Origin: Anastatus disparis
Lineage: Eukaryota; Arthropoda; Insecta; Hymenoptera; Eupelmidae
Reading direction: 5' to 3'
DNA length: 64,000 nt
Assembly: GCA_017163975.1 (NCBI GenBank)
Contig: JAFFSR010000280.1
Location: 744,001-808,000 of the forward strand
The notes under the pieces are model-generated. The model made no database searches, had not been told where the DNA came from, and saw nothing but the letters and a program-made list of their open reading frames with translations. Position numbers and translations under genes: made by a program. Positions 41,118-53,958 of the stretch are shown in pieces. Numbering within the stretch: position 1 is the stretch's first letter; each line of letters opens with the position of its first letter.

Positions 41118-41517
41118 TTTAACTAGAAATAGTAAATAATATTAATAAAAGTAGCAGTAACAGTTTCATTGAATATTTATAAAATATATAACTATATGCT
41201 TGAATAATTGCAATAAAATAAATGATTACTTCTATTAATTAATTTGATATTAATAAAAATAACAAAAAATACTGATTCATCTCTTTAAATCTTTAAACTC
41301 TTCTAAAAATGGAATCAAAGCATAGTACGTACCAACAAGTGGTTAGCACAAGGCGTCAAAATCAAGAAAACAAGAACTATCGAATAATTAGCATCGACAT
41401 CGCAGGTAGCAGTAGATCTCAGCTAACCAAAGTCAAGATTACGTTTGACATAATCGGCATCATGGCCATGAATAACTGAATGATGATCAATAAGAGATCT
41501 ATAAGCCAACGAACAAT

Positions 41518-41882
41518 TTTTTTTTATTTTTATTTTAAAGAAAAAGATTAATATATAAAGGATATTGTCCTCTATATAATTAACCTTTTTCCATGGTGGA
41601 GTCGAGGGAGTCCCCGCCCGGTACCGTTTAACAAATTACATCAGGCTAGACTGTCAGACCCACCATACCGAAAACTTTGATTACCGATGGATAATCAGCC
41701 ACTTTTGTGACCAACAATCAACCGATACCCAATGAGGTCGGATTTTCAAGAGTCGCAATATAAATGGCACATACACTAATTTTCTTTCGAAAAAAAAGTT
41801 TAGAGATACCTGGGGCCAGGATTCGAACCCATGCCCTCCGCGTTGAAGGCAAGAGCTCTATCCATTACGCCACCGCGCTCAT
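41518..41882 (-). mobile_element. tRNA-derived SINE (family B), copy 2, with 14-bp TSD
   Basis: On the minus strand: GCGGTGGCGTAATGGATAGA (A box), GGGTTCGAATCC (B box), CATTGGGTATCGGTTGATTG, CTCCCTCGACTCCACCATGG, TATATTAATCTTT, then an A-rich tail. AGCCAACGAACAAT is duplicated at 41504-41517 and 41883-41896, direct proof of retroposition. It lacks the MITE found in the copy at 29213-29825 and so preserves the empty site at about 41647-41648. Confidence 0.93.
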
Positions 41883-41896
41883 AGCCAACGAACAAT

Positions 41897-43955
41897 AAGG
41901 ATGTAGAAAAATCGTATTTCGGAGCTTATCGATCAAAATTGATCAACTCCAGATTGAGACATTTAATTTACTCGCGCTGAAAATTTTGTAAATTTAAAAA
42001 ACAAAGTTTATTAAAACTTGTTTTCTGATTTTATTGAAACTCTTTGAAAATATTTTTTTTTTTGATTTAGTAATGAACCATTACTTAATTGAGAATGAAA
42101 AATTTTTTTATTATTATCATCAATTAAGATGTGATTAATATATAATTGAGTATTATTCATTCATTTTACTCTAACAATCTTGGAAATTCGATATAATATG
42201 AATCTTAGTATTTTTAAAAAATGTATTTAAATTATAAGTTTGTATGTATTTAAAATAAAAATAAAATGATTCTGAAGAATTTATTTTAAATATTACATGC
42301 ATATTTGTTATTCAAACATGAACTTAAAATACTTTTAAAAGAACACTTAAAATAACATTAGCATAGCATTAGACAATCGTAATGTGATGATAAACCAATA
42401 ATAAATGTTTTAACATTGTACCTGATGTAACCAGATGATAACATCACGTTTTTGCTGAAATCAATATTCAATTTTTTTGTATGCATATGTGCATGCGTAT
42501 GTATGTTTGTATGTGCGTGTATGTGTGTATGTATATAGGTGTATACATATTTGTATTTGTGAAAAATCAATGTAGTTTATTAGGTCATCAGAAACCTTAC
42601 GGTTCAGTAATCATAAATACAAAGGTTCATCGAGTGATTATGAGAATATGGTTGGAGTAAAATAACTCTAACAGAGCTTAAAATTGCTTAAAAGCTTGGG
42701 CATAATTAAAGCATGTCAAAAGTTATCACCTATATGGAAATCAATTTGTAATTTAAATCTAAGAACAAAAATAAGAGTATATCTCAGAGGTAGAGATGCA
42801 GAATTTCCATTACACATGCTCAGTATATATCACGGATCAAAGTTATGCGAAAGACTATTATTGAAGCTACTATTCTTAGACGACCATCAATTATTAATTG
42901 ATTTTCTCCTTCTTTTCCTACTCTTTATTCTCTTGTTGTTTTTGTCGATATTCTATTGTTTTTGTTAAATCTTCCTCATATAACTACGATATATCGAGCT
43001 CTCTAAATTTTCAGCATAAGTGGTCCATTTCTTTACTGCCTTTATATACATTTTTCTATGTTGTTGGAATTTATTAATAATCTTTTCTGTTTCACTATTG
43101 TTATGTGCCACCTTTTTGTTTCTTGCGTTGGTTCCAGAAAAATCTCTTCTATCTGTGCTACTAGAGATGTTGTAAAATATAGATAATGCGAAATAAATAC
43201 CCTTTTTATGACCTACATACTTCGACAATATATCCTCTCACCTATCTTCTATCTGTAATTCTTTTTGTTTCTGTTTCTCTGTAGTTTTATCCTTTGAATT
43301 TACAAAATTTTTAATATTCGATAAATCTAATTTCTTTGCAAATTTTTTCAAATTTGAGAGTTCTCGAAATTTACTGGTAAATTTATAATTTTTTTTCTTT
43401 ACAATCATTTTTTCCTTCTCTGACATAACGTCAATTACATAATGCCATTTCACTGGACAATATTTAACCTTAGTCATCACAAAATTCTTCAATTCATTAC
43501 TGTTTTTTTGTTAGCTGATGTTAATTATGTAAAACTCTGCATATCACCAAGGTCTTGAGCATTGATTTGGGATTGATTCAATTACAAATCCGTAATTGAA
43601 TCAAGAATATCAACAGTCATAATAAGATTACTGGATTTAGTCCTTTGTTTCGTAAAATAATTGCTCACCTCAGTTGTTATGTGACAATTTTCGTCGCATA
43701 AATATTCATGCAACAGCGCTAGATTTTTTATTAATTTATCTATCGATATTCTACTTTTAACAGTTTTTTCTGAAAGGGTTTCATAAAAGAATTTGTAATG
43801 TGTTGCACCAAAGTTTCGCTGACTATTCCCAATATTGAATACACTCCAATTTATGAGACGGATAAATCTTTTTTTCCTTAAATGTGAAATATTTCAATTT
43901 CTCATTGGTTTTTATTATATTCCTCACGAATTTGACGTCCAAACGTCTTTTATAA
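41897..43955. other. Non-coding region with a TG/TA-rich microsatellite
   Basis: AT-rich sequence. An interrupted (GTAT/GTGT)n microsatellite spans about 42478-42560. Two minus-strand ORFs (42965-43228 and 43238-43492, Lys-rich) and one plus-strand ORF (42684-42968) show no recognisable domain and have no splice support. They may be decayed transposon coding sequence, but I cannot assign them. Confidence 0.45.
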
Positions 43956-44136
43956 ATATATTATAAAATTCATTACTTGAGAATTTTCAAACAAAAATTA
44001 CACGACCAACCGCCGACTCAAGAAATAGCAGAAGCTAATAAGCCGATCAACACAACCGAGCCGAAGACTAGAAGATATAAGGTTTTCTTCAAGAAGAAAA
44101 AGAAGCTCCGCTTTGTCCGTCTACCTCCGCGATAAT
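43956..44136 (+). pseudogene. Short coding remnant upstream of an LTR
   Basis: An open frame ending at 44136 whose last 44 residues are proline/threonine then strongly basic (KVFFKKKKKLRFVRLPPR, stop). It has balanced base composition, unlike its AT-rich surroundings, and lies about 150 bp before a polypurine tract and LTR. It is plausibly the C terminus of the last ORF of the LTR retrotransposon. No domain is recognised. Confidence 0.35.
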
Positions 44137-44283
44137 GGGTATGATACTTTCAATTGTAATTTTCTTTTTTTTATACTACTTTTGATTGTAATCTTCTTTT
44201 ATATTTTACTAACATAGTTGATGAGATAGATGTAGACTCCGTGCACTAACACCATTATATACCGTTCGCCTACGCTCACTCTC

Positions 44284-44299
44284 CGAGGAAAGAGGGGGG
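44284..44299 (+). other. Polypurine tract of LTR retrotransposon
   Basis: GAGGAAAGAGGGGGG immediately precedes the TGTGACGG start of the LTR, the expected position of the plus-strand primer for reverse transcription. Confidence 0.7.
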
Positions 44300-45415
44300 T
44301 GTGACGGATATTAATATCCTCGCTCAAAAACCAGTTCAAATCTCGCGCGCCGCCAAGTACCGCGCTCGCCCGCTACGAGGCGCCCTGCCGTAAGCGCTTC
44401 CTCAACAGGAACAGTGAGCCGTAGGGGATATAATTATCGATGCCAGCTACTGTAGGTATCAGCGACGACCACTATTTTTGTAGAGACTACTACAGTGGCG
44501 CTCCAATGTTAGTACAGACTACTATTAGTACCTGTATTTTGTCGTATTATTCGGCGCTCCGTATACTATGACAATCTTACCCAGTCATTAAGCCGTCGGG
44601 TTCTTAATTGAGCCACCTAGAGGACCGCGCTCCTCCACGGGCCGCTGTATAGAGGGCCGTCTCCCTCTCCGTCGTTACCGCCGCCGTAAATCATTTAGCT
44701 TAGGCTAAGGGGTGATGTCCGCCAAAAAATTATTATTAACTGCGTTAAGGGTGCCATCAACCCTCCGTTCAGATTCTTGTCGTTGCCGCACCGAGTTAGA
44801 TGCAGCCGCGCGTTTAACTAGTAAAATCAAGATCTAATTATACCGCTAAACTCAGTTAATATAATATCTTTGCACACTTTATTTAAGTCCGTAAACTCAA
44901 TTGTTTGTTGCATTACATTTTTACTCGTCGTTGTAAATAGTTTAAGTTTGTGTTTAACCCTTAGCCGACATACTGGGGTCGTTCGTGACTGGCCATTTTT
45001 CGGAGTTTTTTGCAATCTATATTTTTTTTACAAACTTAATTGGAAATTTTTTGGCATCGCACTCATATTGTCTTAAAAAGGGGTAGTTAATGCACAACTG
45101 TGAATTTTTTTACGATGAAAAACAGCTTAGTTCACTTGGAATAGACGATTATGTGGCTGGGGTCAAAAACGCCCCAGTGGATCGGCTATGATTGGCGACA
45201 GAAGTGTGTCGGCTAAGGGTTAATAAAGCTTCGGTACTCTCTAGCATAAAACTAAAGTGTACACTTGGTCACTTTCCTGTCTTATCCGCCGCCCGTTCTT
45301 TCCACCTCCTCCAGTCTGACCCTGGCTTCGCTGAAGCGTCCGGCAAAGGAGGTTCAGACCCCCCTATTGCACCCGTCACTTAACTTAAGTTAGCAATAAG
45401 GGGTTAACCGTTACA
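44300..45415 (+). mobile_element. 3' LTR of an LTR retrotransposon (MITE inserted)
   Basis: It starts TGTGACGG and ends CCGTTACA, an inverted pair with one mismatch and the TG..CA ends of LTRs. Composition is much GC-richer than the surroundings. A polypurine tract abuts the left end. Length is 1116 bp, of which 266 bp belong to a later TTAA-flanked MITE plus its duplication. No 5' LTR, integrase or reverse transcriptase is visible upstream, so the element is 5'-truncated or rearranged. The family (Gypsy versus Pao) cannot be told from the LTR alone. Confidence 0.75.
44958..45219. mobile_element. piggyBac-type MITE inside the LTR
   Basis: Ends CCCTTAGCCGACA and TGTCGGCTAAGGG are perfect 13-bp inverted repeats, flanked by TTAA at 44954-44957 and 45220-45223. 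TTAA target duplication with CCC..GGG ends is the piggyBac hallmark. 262 bp, non-coding, with internal GGGGTC / GACCCC-like words near both ends. Confidence 0.92.
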
Positions 45416-45819
45416 CTACTTAGAAAAATATACAAAACCAAATTAAAAAGGTTTGGTGCATTAAAAATGCAAGAAAAAAGTTTGTCGGTAAATTGCATTT
45501 CCAAGCATTATTTTAGGGGTGAACTGCTCGCCTATAAAGTGATCGAGTTATCAAGCAATTCGATCATATTATTTCAAATATACATTTGTTTTATTTTTAT
45601 AAGCCTAAAATTTATGCTTTTCTGAACATTTTGAAAAATGCTTGTGAATGTTTTATTTAGTATATGCAAAATCAAAACCAAAATATATAATTCATTAAAT
45701 AATATTTTTTTAAATCGGGCAATGGCGCTACTCGCTACGCTCGTGCGCCAGCTTGCCCTCGTGCGCAATAGTCAACTAAACCTTACTCGTTACACAATAT
45801 ACTATTACACTATCTCAAA
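45416..45819. other. Non-coding spacer
   Basis: AT-rich, with a CpG-containing patch at 45712-45770 (GCGCTACTCGCTACGCTCGTGCGCC) that resembles the core words of the palindromes at 27-28 kb. No gene. Confidence 0.45.
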
Positions 45820-46581
45820 AATAAAAAATATTTTGTCAAAAATTTAAACTAATTTAATACAATCAACTATAAAAAAATCTATTATATCTTTTAAAAAAGG
45901 CTTAAACATTATAGATAATAAAAAAGTGGGAATTCAATTATAACAAAAATACACTTGAAAAAATACTGAAATCAATAACTCTACAAAAGTTAAATATATC
46001 ATTAATGTTATAAAATTAGATTATTTGTTTATTGAATACTAAATTGTGAAAATTAATATATATTTTTAATTTCCTTACGGGATTCTAAAAAGTCAATTCT
46101 AAAAAATGTTTTAAATGGATGTGTTCACCAAAAAATATAACTTTTGAAGGGTGGGCCTGGCAAGTTTATAGCTGTAATATTACTTTTATTCTTACTTTTA
46201 CGTTAATTATTTAAATTAAAGTCTTATTATTTTTTTTAATTTTGTTGAAAATAGTTTTATATTTTCAATAACATTTTATTTGGCTTTTTTTATACTTTAT
46301 TTTTAAGAAAGAAATTTTTTATTGATTCATTATTATCATTAAAACATAGGTACAATATCATTTGTAAGTATTATTTTAAATCATATTAAAACTTGACCAC
46401 ATATTATTGATTTCAGTATATTTTTTCAAGTGTATGTTTGTTATAATTGAACTCCCACTTTTTTATTATCTATAATGTTAAAGCCTTTTTTTAGAGATAT
46501 AATAGGGACATATAATAGATTTTTTATAGTTGATTGTATTAAATTAGTTTAAACTTTTGTCAAAATATTTTTTATTTTATT
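45820..46581. mobile_element. Fold-back element (about 160-bp arms, 430-bp spacer)
   Basis: The left arm (45820-45976: AATAAAAAATATTTTGTC..CAATCAACTATAAAAAAATC..CATTATAGATAATAAAAAAG..ACTTGAAAAAATACTGAAA) is matched in inverse by the right arm (46406-46581). The arms differ by a short indel. No transposase; class unknown. Confidence 0.8.
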
Positions 46582-46756
46582 TAGTTTAGGTGTAGGTTAG
46601 ATTAAATCATTGTTATGTGAGTTACGATCGGTTACGATAATATAAAATAAACAATTGTATCTAAAATCGATTCTCAAAATAATACTTGTATTTGAAATTA
46701 ATATGCTATTCATAAAATAAAAATTAATGATCGTCAAAAAATTTTTTATCGTTTGA

Positions 46757-46781
46757 ATATATATATATATATATATATATA
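46757..46781 (+). repeat. (TA)n microsatellite
   Basis: An uninterrupted run of about 12 TA units. Confidence 0.9.
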
Positions 46782-47063
46782 AAATTTATTAAATGTAGGA
46801 ATAAAATTTACTATGTAACATAGTAATTTTAACGCAGTGGAAAAGTTTACAAAGTTACATAGTAAAATTTCAAAGATGTCCGTCTGTGAGTTGGTTACCA
46901 GCGTACATGGTAAAACGTTTTTATGATTCTTGTAATATTTACTATGAAATTTCTCTCAGTGTACACTTCCTTCCACAATATGGGGACAAACAACAGATGA
47001 ATGGACAACCAAAACAAATAAATGGATAATTTTTCAAACCTTGCTAGATTAATATTGTTACGA

Positions 47064-47254
47064 TAAGGGAATGTAAAATGCCGACATTACAGTTTTTCAA
47101 ATTTTTGATTCTTAATCTAAAAGTTTTGAAAATATCTCTATATTACAGGCTTATATTTTCACTAATAAAAAACCCAATATAAAGATATTTCGAAAATTTT
47201 TTTAATAAAGATTAAAAATTTGGAAAACTGTAATATCGGTAATTACGTATAAAT
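47064..47254. mobile_element. Short inverted-repeat MITE, copy B
   Basis: The left end CCGACATTACAGTTTTTC and following AAATTTTTGATTCTTAAT are repeated in inverse at the right end (ATTAAAAATTTGGAAAACTG then TAATATCGGTAATTAC). About 190 bp, non-coding, related to 6759-6934. Confidence 0.75.
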
Positions 47255-48451
47255 CATATACCCTATTACATCTTCATAAATGCAAGATTTTTTACTCTAA
47301 TCTTTTTAATGTAACTACCCCAAGAACTACCCTATACGCAAAATATTAATAATATGAAATAAATTCGAATATTCAAGAATTATCTCTAATTTTGCACAGT
47401 TACAAACTGAAGTTCAAATACTGACTGATCGACTCTATAAAAATGTATTCATCTAAAAACCTCATAAACAAAGTATAATATTAAATGAATCTAATATAAA
47501 TTTTTCATAGTAAATCGAAACTAAAATCTCTTTAATTTTTCCATTGCGATTATAACAAAAAAAATGTTTAATGATACAGGTCATGATAAAAAGAATTTTT
47601 TATTTGTTTTAAATAATCAAAAAATTATCATGTATTATCCCTTATCTTATTCAAGTTTGCACTTTATTATTTCTAAGTGTTTAGCTTTGAAATATTTTTT
47701 GTTGTCTAAAATTATGAAGAAACCCACGTCTTTTAAAATCATTGAATAATTATTCATCCTGAATGAAATTTCCTCATTTTATCATGTAATATCTTCGTTC
47801 AAGTAAGGTTGAAATCTTTTTGACTATAAAGAAAATGTATTAGAAAAAAATCTACGATCTACTACTTATATTTTTATATAAAACATAAAATATTTCAAAA
47901 TTTTAAAAAGACAATCATTCATAAAAATCTAATAAAGATAATATTTACAAGTATATAAATTCTTTCTTAAAATGAATCATACGCGATCGAAAAGATGATT
48001 AACATATACTATATTGTTATAAGAAAATTAACATACACAATATTGTAGAAACTATGTAAAATAAAATAATTATTATCTATCATGAAAACCAAAGATATTT
48101 TTACTCAAATATTTCCTCAGCTCGAAAGAAAAACGTTATAACTACGTATTATTAAGTATTCACACAATTGTATGTAAAAATCAACTGTAACTTTAATGAA
48201 TTTCAATAAATTTTGCTTTATTAAAAACAAACGTATGTATATTTATTATCCTATTATTCTATTTATAGAGAGCATATAAGTAAAATAAAAAAAAAACTTT
48301 AATTCGACAGTCAACAATGAGAGGAATGCGATTTTATCTAAGTGAAAAAAAAAATTTCAATTCTTTAATATGTATTTCAAGGCTCCAATAAACGTATGTA
48401 ACGCAATGTACACTATATTCAAAGATCGAAGATAACTTTCGCTCTTTCTCT

Positions 48452-48482
<31 letters not shown>

Positions 48483-51400
48483 CTTCTCTTTTCATATATC
48501 GTTCATATGTAGAATTTTTGCTCCCACAATTAATTTCCGCGAAAAGAAAAGAAAGAAATAAAAAAATATTCATTACAATTCCATACCTTAATTACCCCAT
48601 CGCGTTATGAGCATTCAATAAACTTTTAACAATTTTCCATTATAAATAATTCTCATCGATTTCTTTTAATTATACATAAAAGTCTATGGAAAAATATGTA
48701 ACGCTTAGAAACGTCAATACAAACATTATGATAAATAAATGTCAGTATATTACAAATATACATTGAATTGAAGAAAAATAGAGTGAAAGAGAAAGATATA
48801 AGGAAAAATTGAAAGAAACCAAGGGCGCATACATTTCCCTTGTTATGTGGGTATAAATATATACTTTTACCAATGCCGTGTGGAGGACGACCTTGGCTTT
48901 TGTAAGTATATTGCAATTTCAAACGCTCGCGCGGTCGTTGTACAACCCTTTTTTTTTTTTTATCTTTCTATCCCTGTATATAGAAAGATTGTTTTAAGGT
49001 ACAACTATGTAAAACTGATTAGAATGGTTTTGTGTTGGCTATTTCTTATCGGTTATTTTTTTATTTACATATGTGCATGTGTGTGCATGTATATCACAGG
49101 TGTCTGTGTATTATCCAAAGGTGTCGGTGGCCAGTTCAAGGTAAGATCGTCGTTTTGCTCTGTACACACATGTGCATACACATGCATGTATACACTCACA
49201 AATATAAGTGTTATAATGCTAATTGTATGTAGGTGCACCACGGGCGTGGTTTAAGAGCTATAAGGCTAGAAAAGAGAAAAAAAAGGAAAGAGAGAAAGAA
49301 AACTTGTTCCGTTTCGATTTCAGAGATTTCTTAACGTCGTTTGTTCGATACTTATGAGTATATAGATCTTTATATGTATGTGTATGTATATCTTGATTTA
49401 AAGTAGTGACTACGGTGGTATAATAATCATAGAGTTTACTGCAAAATGGCGATGTATAAATTGACGGTTGATAAATAATTGTTTCAACCACTGATTCGAA
49501 TGATTTATAAGGCACGTAGACCTATAAAAAAATAATATCTTATTTAAAATGGATTTTATCGACTATAAAGTTTTTAGATTTTCATATGGGGTTAAAGTTT
49601 TAAAGAATTATTTTAGTTGTTGAGAAGATTAAATTTTTTTTGGTGCTATAATATTTATATAGTCTATGTCGTCTATGAAATTTTCTATGAAACATTTTCT
49701 TTTACGTTTTTTTTTCAAATTTATCAAATATATAATACATAATTTTCTTGACGATTACTAGATAAAATTTTTTTTCAAAATTTAAACGCCCTTGCTATCT
49801 TTAAAAAACATGTAAATTATTTTAAATAAACAAATTTGCAAATATCAATAGACTAAATATCTTAACAATTTGATTCGATAAATGGGCGATACTTGAAAAT
49901 ATTTACCATATGAAAAAACAAATTTTTTTTCTAGTTTCAAATAAAAAAATATTTAAAAATCTATTAAATGTATTTAATTAAAAGTAAATAACAATTTCAA
50001 CAGGATAAATTTTTTGTAACTTTAAGAAACAAGTAAGCCTTGAGAAGTTAAAATTCGTTAAGATTTACAGATTTGTCGAGTTGAAAATAAATTTACGTGC
50101 ACAAAGATAGGGTCGCAGTTTCAGTACACTAATTATTTCAAAGGTAAGGAATGTAAAATCATTTTTTTCAATCAAAAAGAGAACGTTACACATTTAAATG
50201 AAAAAATTTAAATCAAGATTTCGAAAAATGTTTTTTGTAACTTATCAAAAAACGCAATTCATGTCAATAATTAGCTACCACGAAAAACTATATTTAAATT
50301 ACATTAAATATATTTTTATCTATTTTTCATATCAAAAACATTATATATTGCAATAATAATATAGTTATAAATTATTATTTTTTATAGGACTAAACTATAT
50401 ACTTTGCCGAAAGGATAATTTTTCATTTATCTGACAATGTAATCTGACTTGTTATAAATATCCAAAAACACCTCACGTCGCATATTCTGAATATAAGGAA
50501 GTTAACGTTACTTTTTCCATATACTATCATACATGTTTAAAAAACCTGAGGCCGTGCATAATGACAATTTAAAGAAGTCACATTATACAATGTTATGAGT
50601 ACATATGTATATAGATCTGTCTTTTTTTCTATTCATAAGCGTGAATTATATATGAACTAAAAAAAGCTCTAAAAGAGTACCGTCTGAGACCTGAATTTCA
50701 ATCGCTTCATTAATCAATCTTATCTTATAGCAGGCATTGTTTGCATTATATTAAATACATTTGGTCCAGACATTAAGCTGAAAAAAAAACAAAAGAATCG
50801 CCGCCCATGATCTCGACATTGCTTGCAAAATATTGCGTAAAAAAATGTTATAACTGAATAGTAGCTGCTCGAAGAATATAAAGAATGAAGAAAAAAATTT
50901 AATGTGTAACGACATGTGGGACACTAAACGGAAATCCCAACGGTACAAAAAAAAACCAAATAAGAATTTACTGTCAATCGTTTCAACGAATAAATTAATT
51001 ACTTCGCATTGCTTTGCTTATACAAGTGTGTTTCCCGATGTCCTTCGTCTTAAACGAAAGTTGAGAAATCAAAAGGATTTTAAGCGGGTGGTGACGGAAG
51101 AAAGTCACCGGTTAAGCATTTTTTAAATATACAATGACAGATATATCAGCTGTATCGATTTGAGAAAAGATTGCATCGAATGATTTAAGTGATTGATCTG
51201 CGTCGTATGCTATTAGGGTTTTAAGAAAAAAATTTTATTGGTTAACATTTATTTTTAAAGAAATCAAATATTTACCAAATGTTTTTTAGTTGAAATATTT
51301 TTTTAACATATTTTAATTATTGTTGTTGAATATTAAAAATTATATTTTCATAAGAATAAACCAGATTGAAATTTTTAATTAATTTCTAATTTACGATGAA

Positions 51401-53958
51401 AAATTACCATTAAAAATATTGGTTCTTAAATCGCTATATATTGATTATTTATAAGATCAGTTTTTGATCAATGAAACAAAAGATGAAGCTATTACAGATA
51501 GCAGATCTAAAACTTATATATTGATAAATAAATTATTTAATTATATTTAGGTGCGTACTTTAATCTTCTCATTTATCTCGTCTGATATACAGGGAAATGT
51601 ATCAAAACTAAAAATTGATTATTTCCCATCTCATAATAGAATTCTAAGTTATTGTACTCTTTTATAAAAAAATGGTAAACAGAAGAAAAAGAAGCAGCTT
51701 TAAATTGCTTATTGCATAATTTACTCATAGATAAAAATAATTTTTCTTTGCAAGCAAAAATTTTTTTATTGAAAGAATTAAAAGTGCAAGCTCTAAATTT
51801 TTATCTTTATTAGTAATAAATTTTAATAAAAATAATTAATAATTGTACTTTCTCAATAATTGATTTCAGATCGTAAATTTACATTCCTTGAGATGAAAGA
51901 TTGCGCATCATATAAAGAAAAAGTTTAGATTTATAAAAAAAAAATTTTGACACATCATATTGTATCGAACAGATTTGTATTAAATAAAAAATAATAAATA
52001 TCAAATTATGAAGCCGTTGTTGAACGTTTAAACAAAAATAAAACAGTTATAATTTATTAATCATCAATTACCCTCAACATTTTAAAAATAAAATTAAAAA
52101 TAGTCAATTCCTAAAAAAAGACAAAATTTTCATTACACAAACCAAATAAAAACCATATAAGGTGAGAGTTAAATGAAATTGCTACAATGAAACGTTAAAA
52201 AAACTCGATTTATCTTATTTTAATGTCAAATGCAATCAGACTTTTAATCTAAATTTTAATACTCAACTCTTTAACCATACAATTTGATCATTTGATTACA
52301 TGAAAATTAGGTTGGGTCAGCTTAGATGCCAGGCACTGCAAGTGACATAACACAAAAAAAAATATTCAGAGATTATTTTACATTGCAATCGCTAATATCC
52401 GTCATTAAAATAATTTCAGGATATATTCTATTTAAAATATTTCAATAATTATAACGAATGATAATTATACAATTTAACACAATACCGCGAAACTAAATAA
52501 AATTTTAAATTCTCAGGATTATTCCGCAATACATTCAAGATAGATCCGTGTATTTTTCAATCCTTTTTTATTTCATTTAAGCATTATTAATTTTAGATAA
52601 ATTAAAACTTTTGTAATTTTGCGCGAATGAGGTCATTGTATGAAAAAAAGTATAAAACGTTGCAAATTAACATTTAAAAGTTTGAGGTTCAAACATAAAT
52701 AACTACCCATAAATATCTATTTAAAAGTTTTTTGATTTCCAAAGAATTATAAAATAACGCCGACAGTTAACGATACGGTTAAATGTCATTAAGAGCTTAA
52801 ATAAATCAAAATATGCAATATATTTAAAGTAGAAAAAAAGAATAATTTTTAAGACAAATAAAGTTAAAACGTGAAAATTACGCAAAAATCTAATTAATTA
52901 ATGATACGAAACGTTTGTTAAAATTTAATTACATTCATAAATTCAATTTTTGCACAATCAGCTTGCTCAAAACTTATGAGTTTGTTTTCGATAAATTCGC
53001 TTATGTACAATGTAAAGAAAGAAAAAAGCTAACCATAATCATAATAATTAGTACGATTCTTTAAAATGTCGAGTTTAAAAACTTGGTAGCTGAGACTTAA
53101 TAAAAAGAAATAGGGAAAGATAAAAGCGAAGAAAATAAAAACACAAGCGAGTGAAATATGCATAATTGATAAAAATTTACCTTCGTAATAATCTATTTTC
53201 GCTTTAATGTTGCTATTGCTGTAATAAGAGAACTGCCATGCATAGCATTCACCGAAATACCAAGTGTATTATTTCTAATATAACGAACTATATAACGCGA
53301 TAAACATAGATATATATGCGTACTGAAAGTTTCAATATAATAAGAATAAATTTTTTTTTCTGTTCTATCTCAATCTAATTCCTTGTGATTTTTTTCTTCT
53401 AAATTTAAATATCGTATACTACGTATTTGCATAATTAGATTGTTGATCACGCGTTGCTTGGGTACAGATTTTCATTTGGGATAATAATTCCATTAATTTG
53501 TAAATTAAGTAATTCAAAAATAATTTTGATATATACTCATAGGTGCGGTAATGTAAAGTAGGAAGTAATACCCGGATAATAAGAATTGAATTCTATATAT
53601 TTATGATATTTTGAAAAATATTTCACTTTTTTTCTATGAGTATGGTTATTTTCCTCCTTTTTTATTTCCTTATTACGCTTATATTGTATATGTCCAAAAC
53701 TTTTTTTTCTAAAAATACAGAAAATCTTTTTAGGATATGAAAATTCTAATATAAAATATTCGGTCTAATAGTGTAAATTTAAAATTATTTTCTTATGATT
53801 TATTTACCTAACAAAATTTTTGCTACTAAAATTTATAAAATACGAAATTTTGTTTTAAAATTATACCTCCAAATTTTACCAATTTCATGCACACACTCGC
53901 TATTGTTCGCACCAAATAAAAGACAAAAAGAAAGAAAAAAAGCGAAACTAATAATATC
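47255..53958. other. Gene-poor AT-rich region
   Basis: No supported coding sequence over about 6.7 kb. A (CT)n microsatellite lies at 48441-48490. A patch with more CpG lies at 48880-49250. ORFs such as 48847-49254 are built from simple TG/CA-rich sequence and lack domain resemblance. It could be a long intron or intergenic DNA of a gene outside the window. Confidence 0.5.
48441..48490 (+). repeat. (CT)n microsatellite
   Basis: Runs of TCTTTC then an uninterrupted stretch of about 14 CT units. Confidence 0.9.

Noticed and set aside
42965..43492. Two adjacent Lys-rich minus-strand ORFs
   Set aside because: No recognisable domain, no splice evidence, composition typical of AT-rich non-coding DNA; a decayed transposon gene is possible but cannot be supported.
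48847..49254. 135-codon ORF
   Set aside because: Made of TG/CA-rich simple sequence (Cys/Tyr/Val repeats); no domain.
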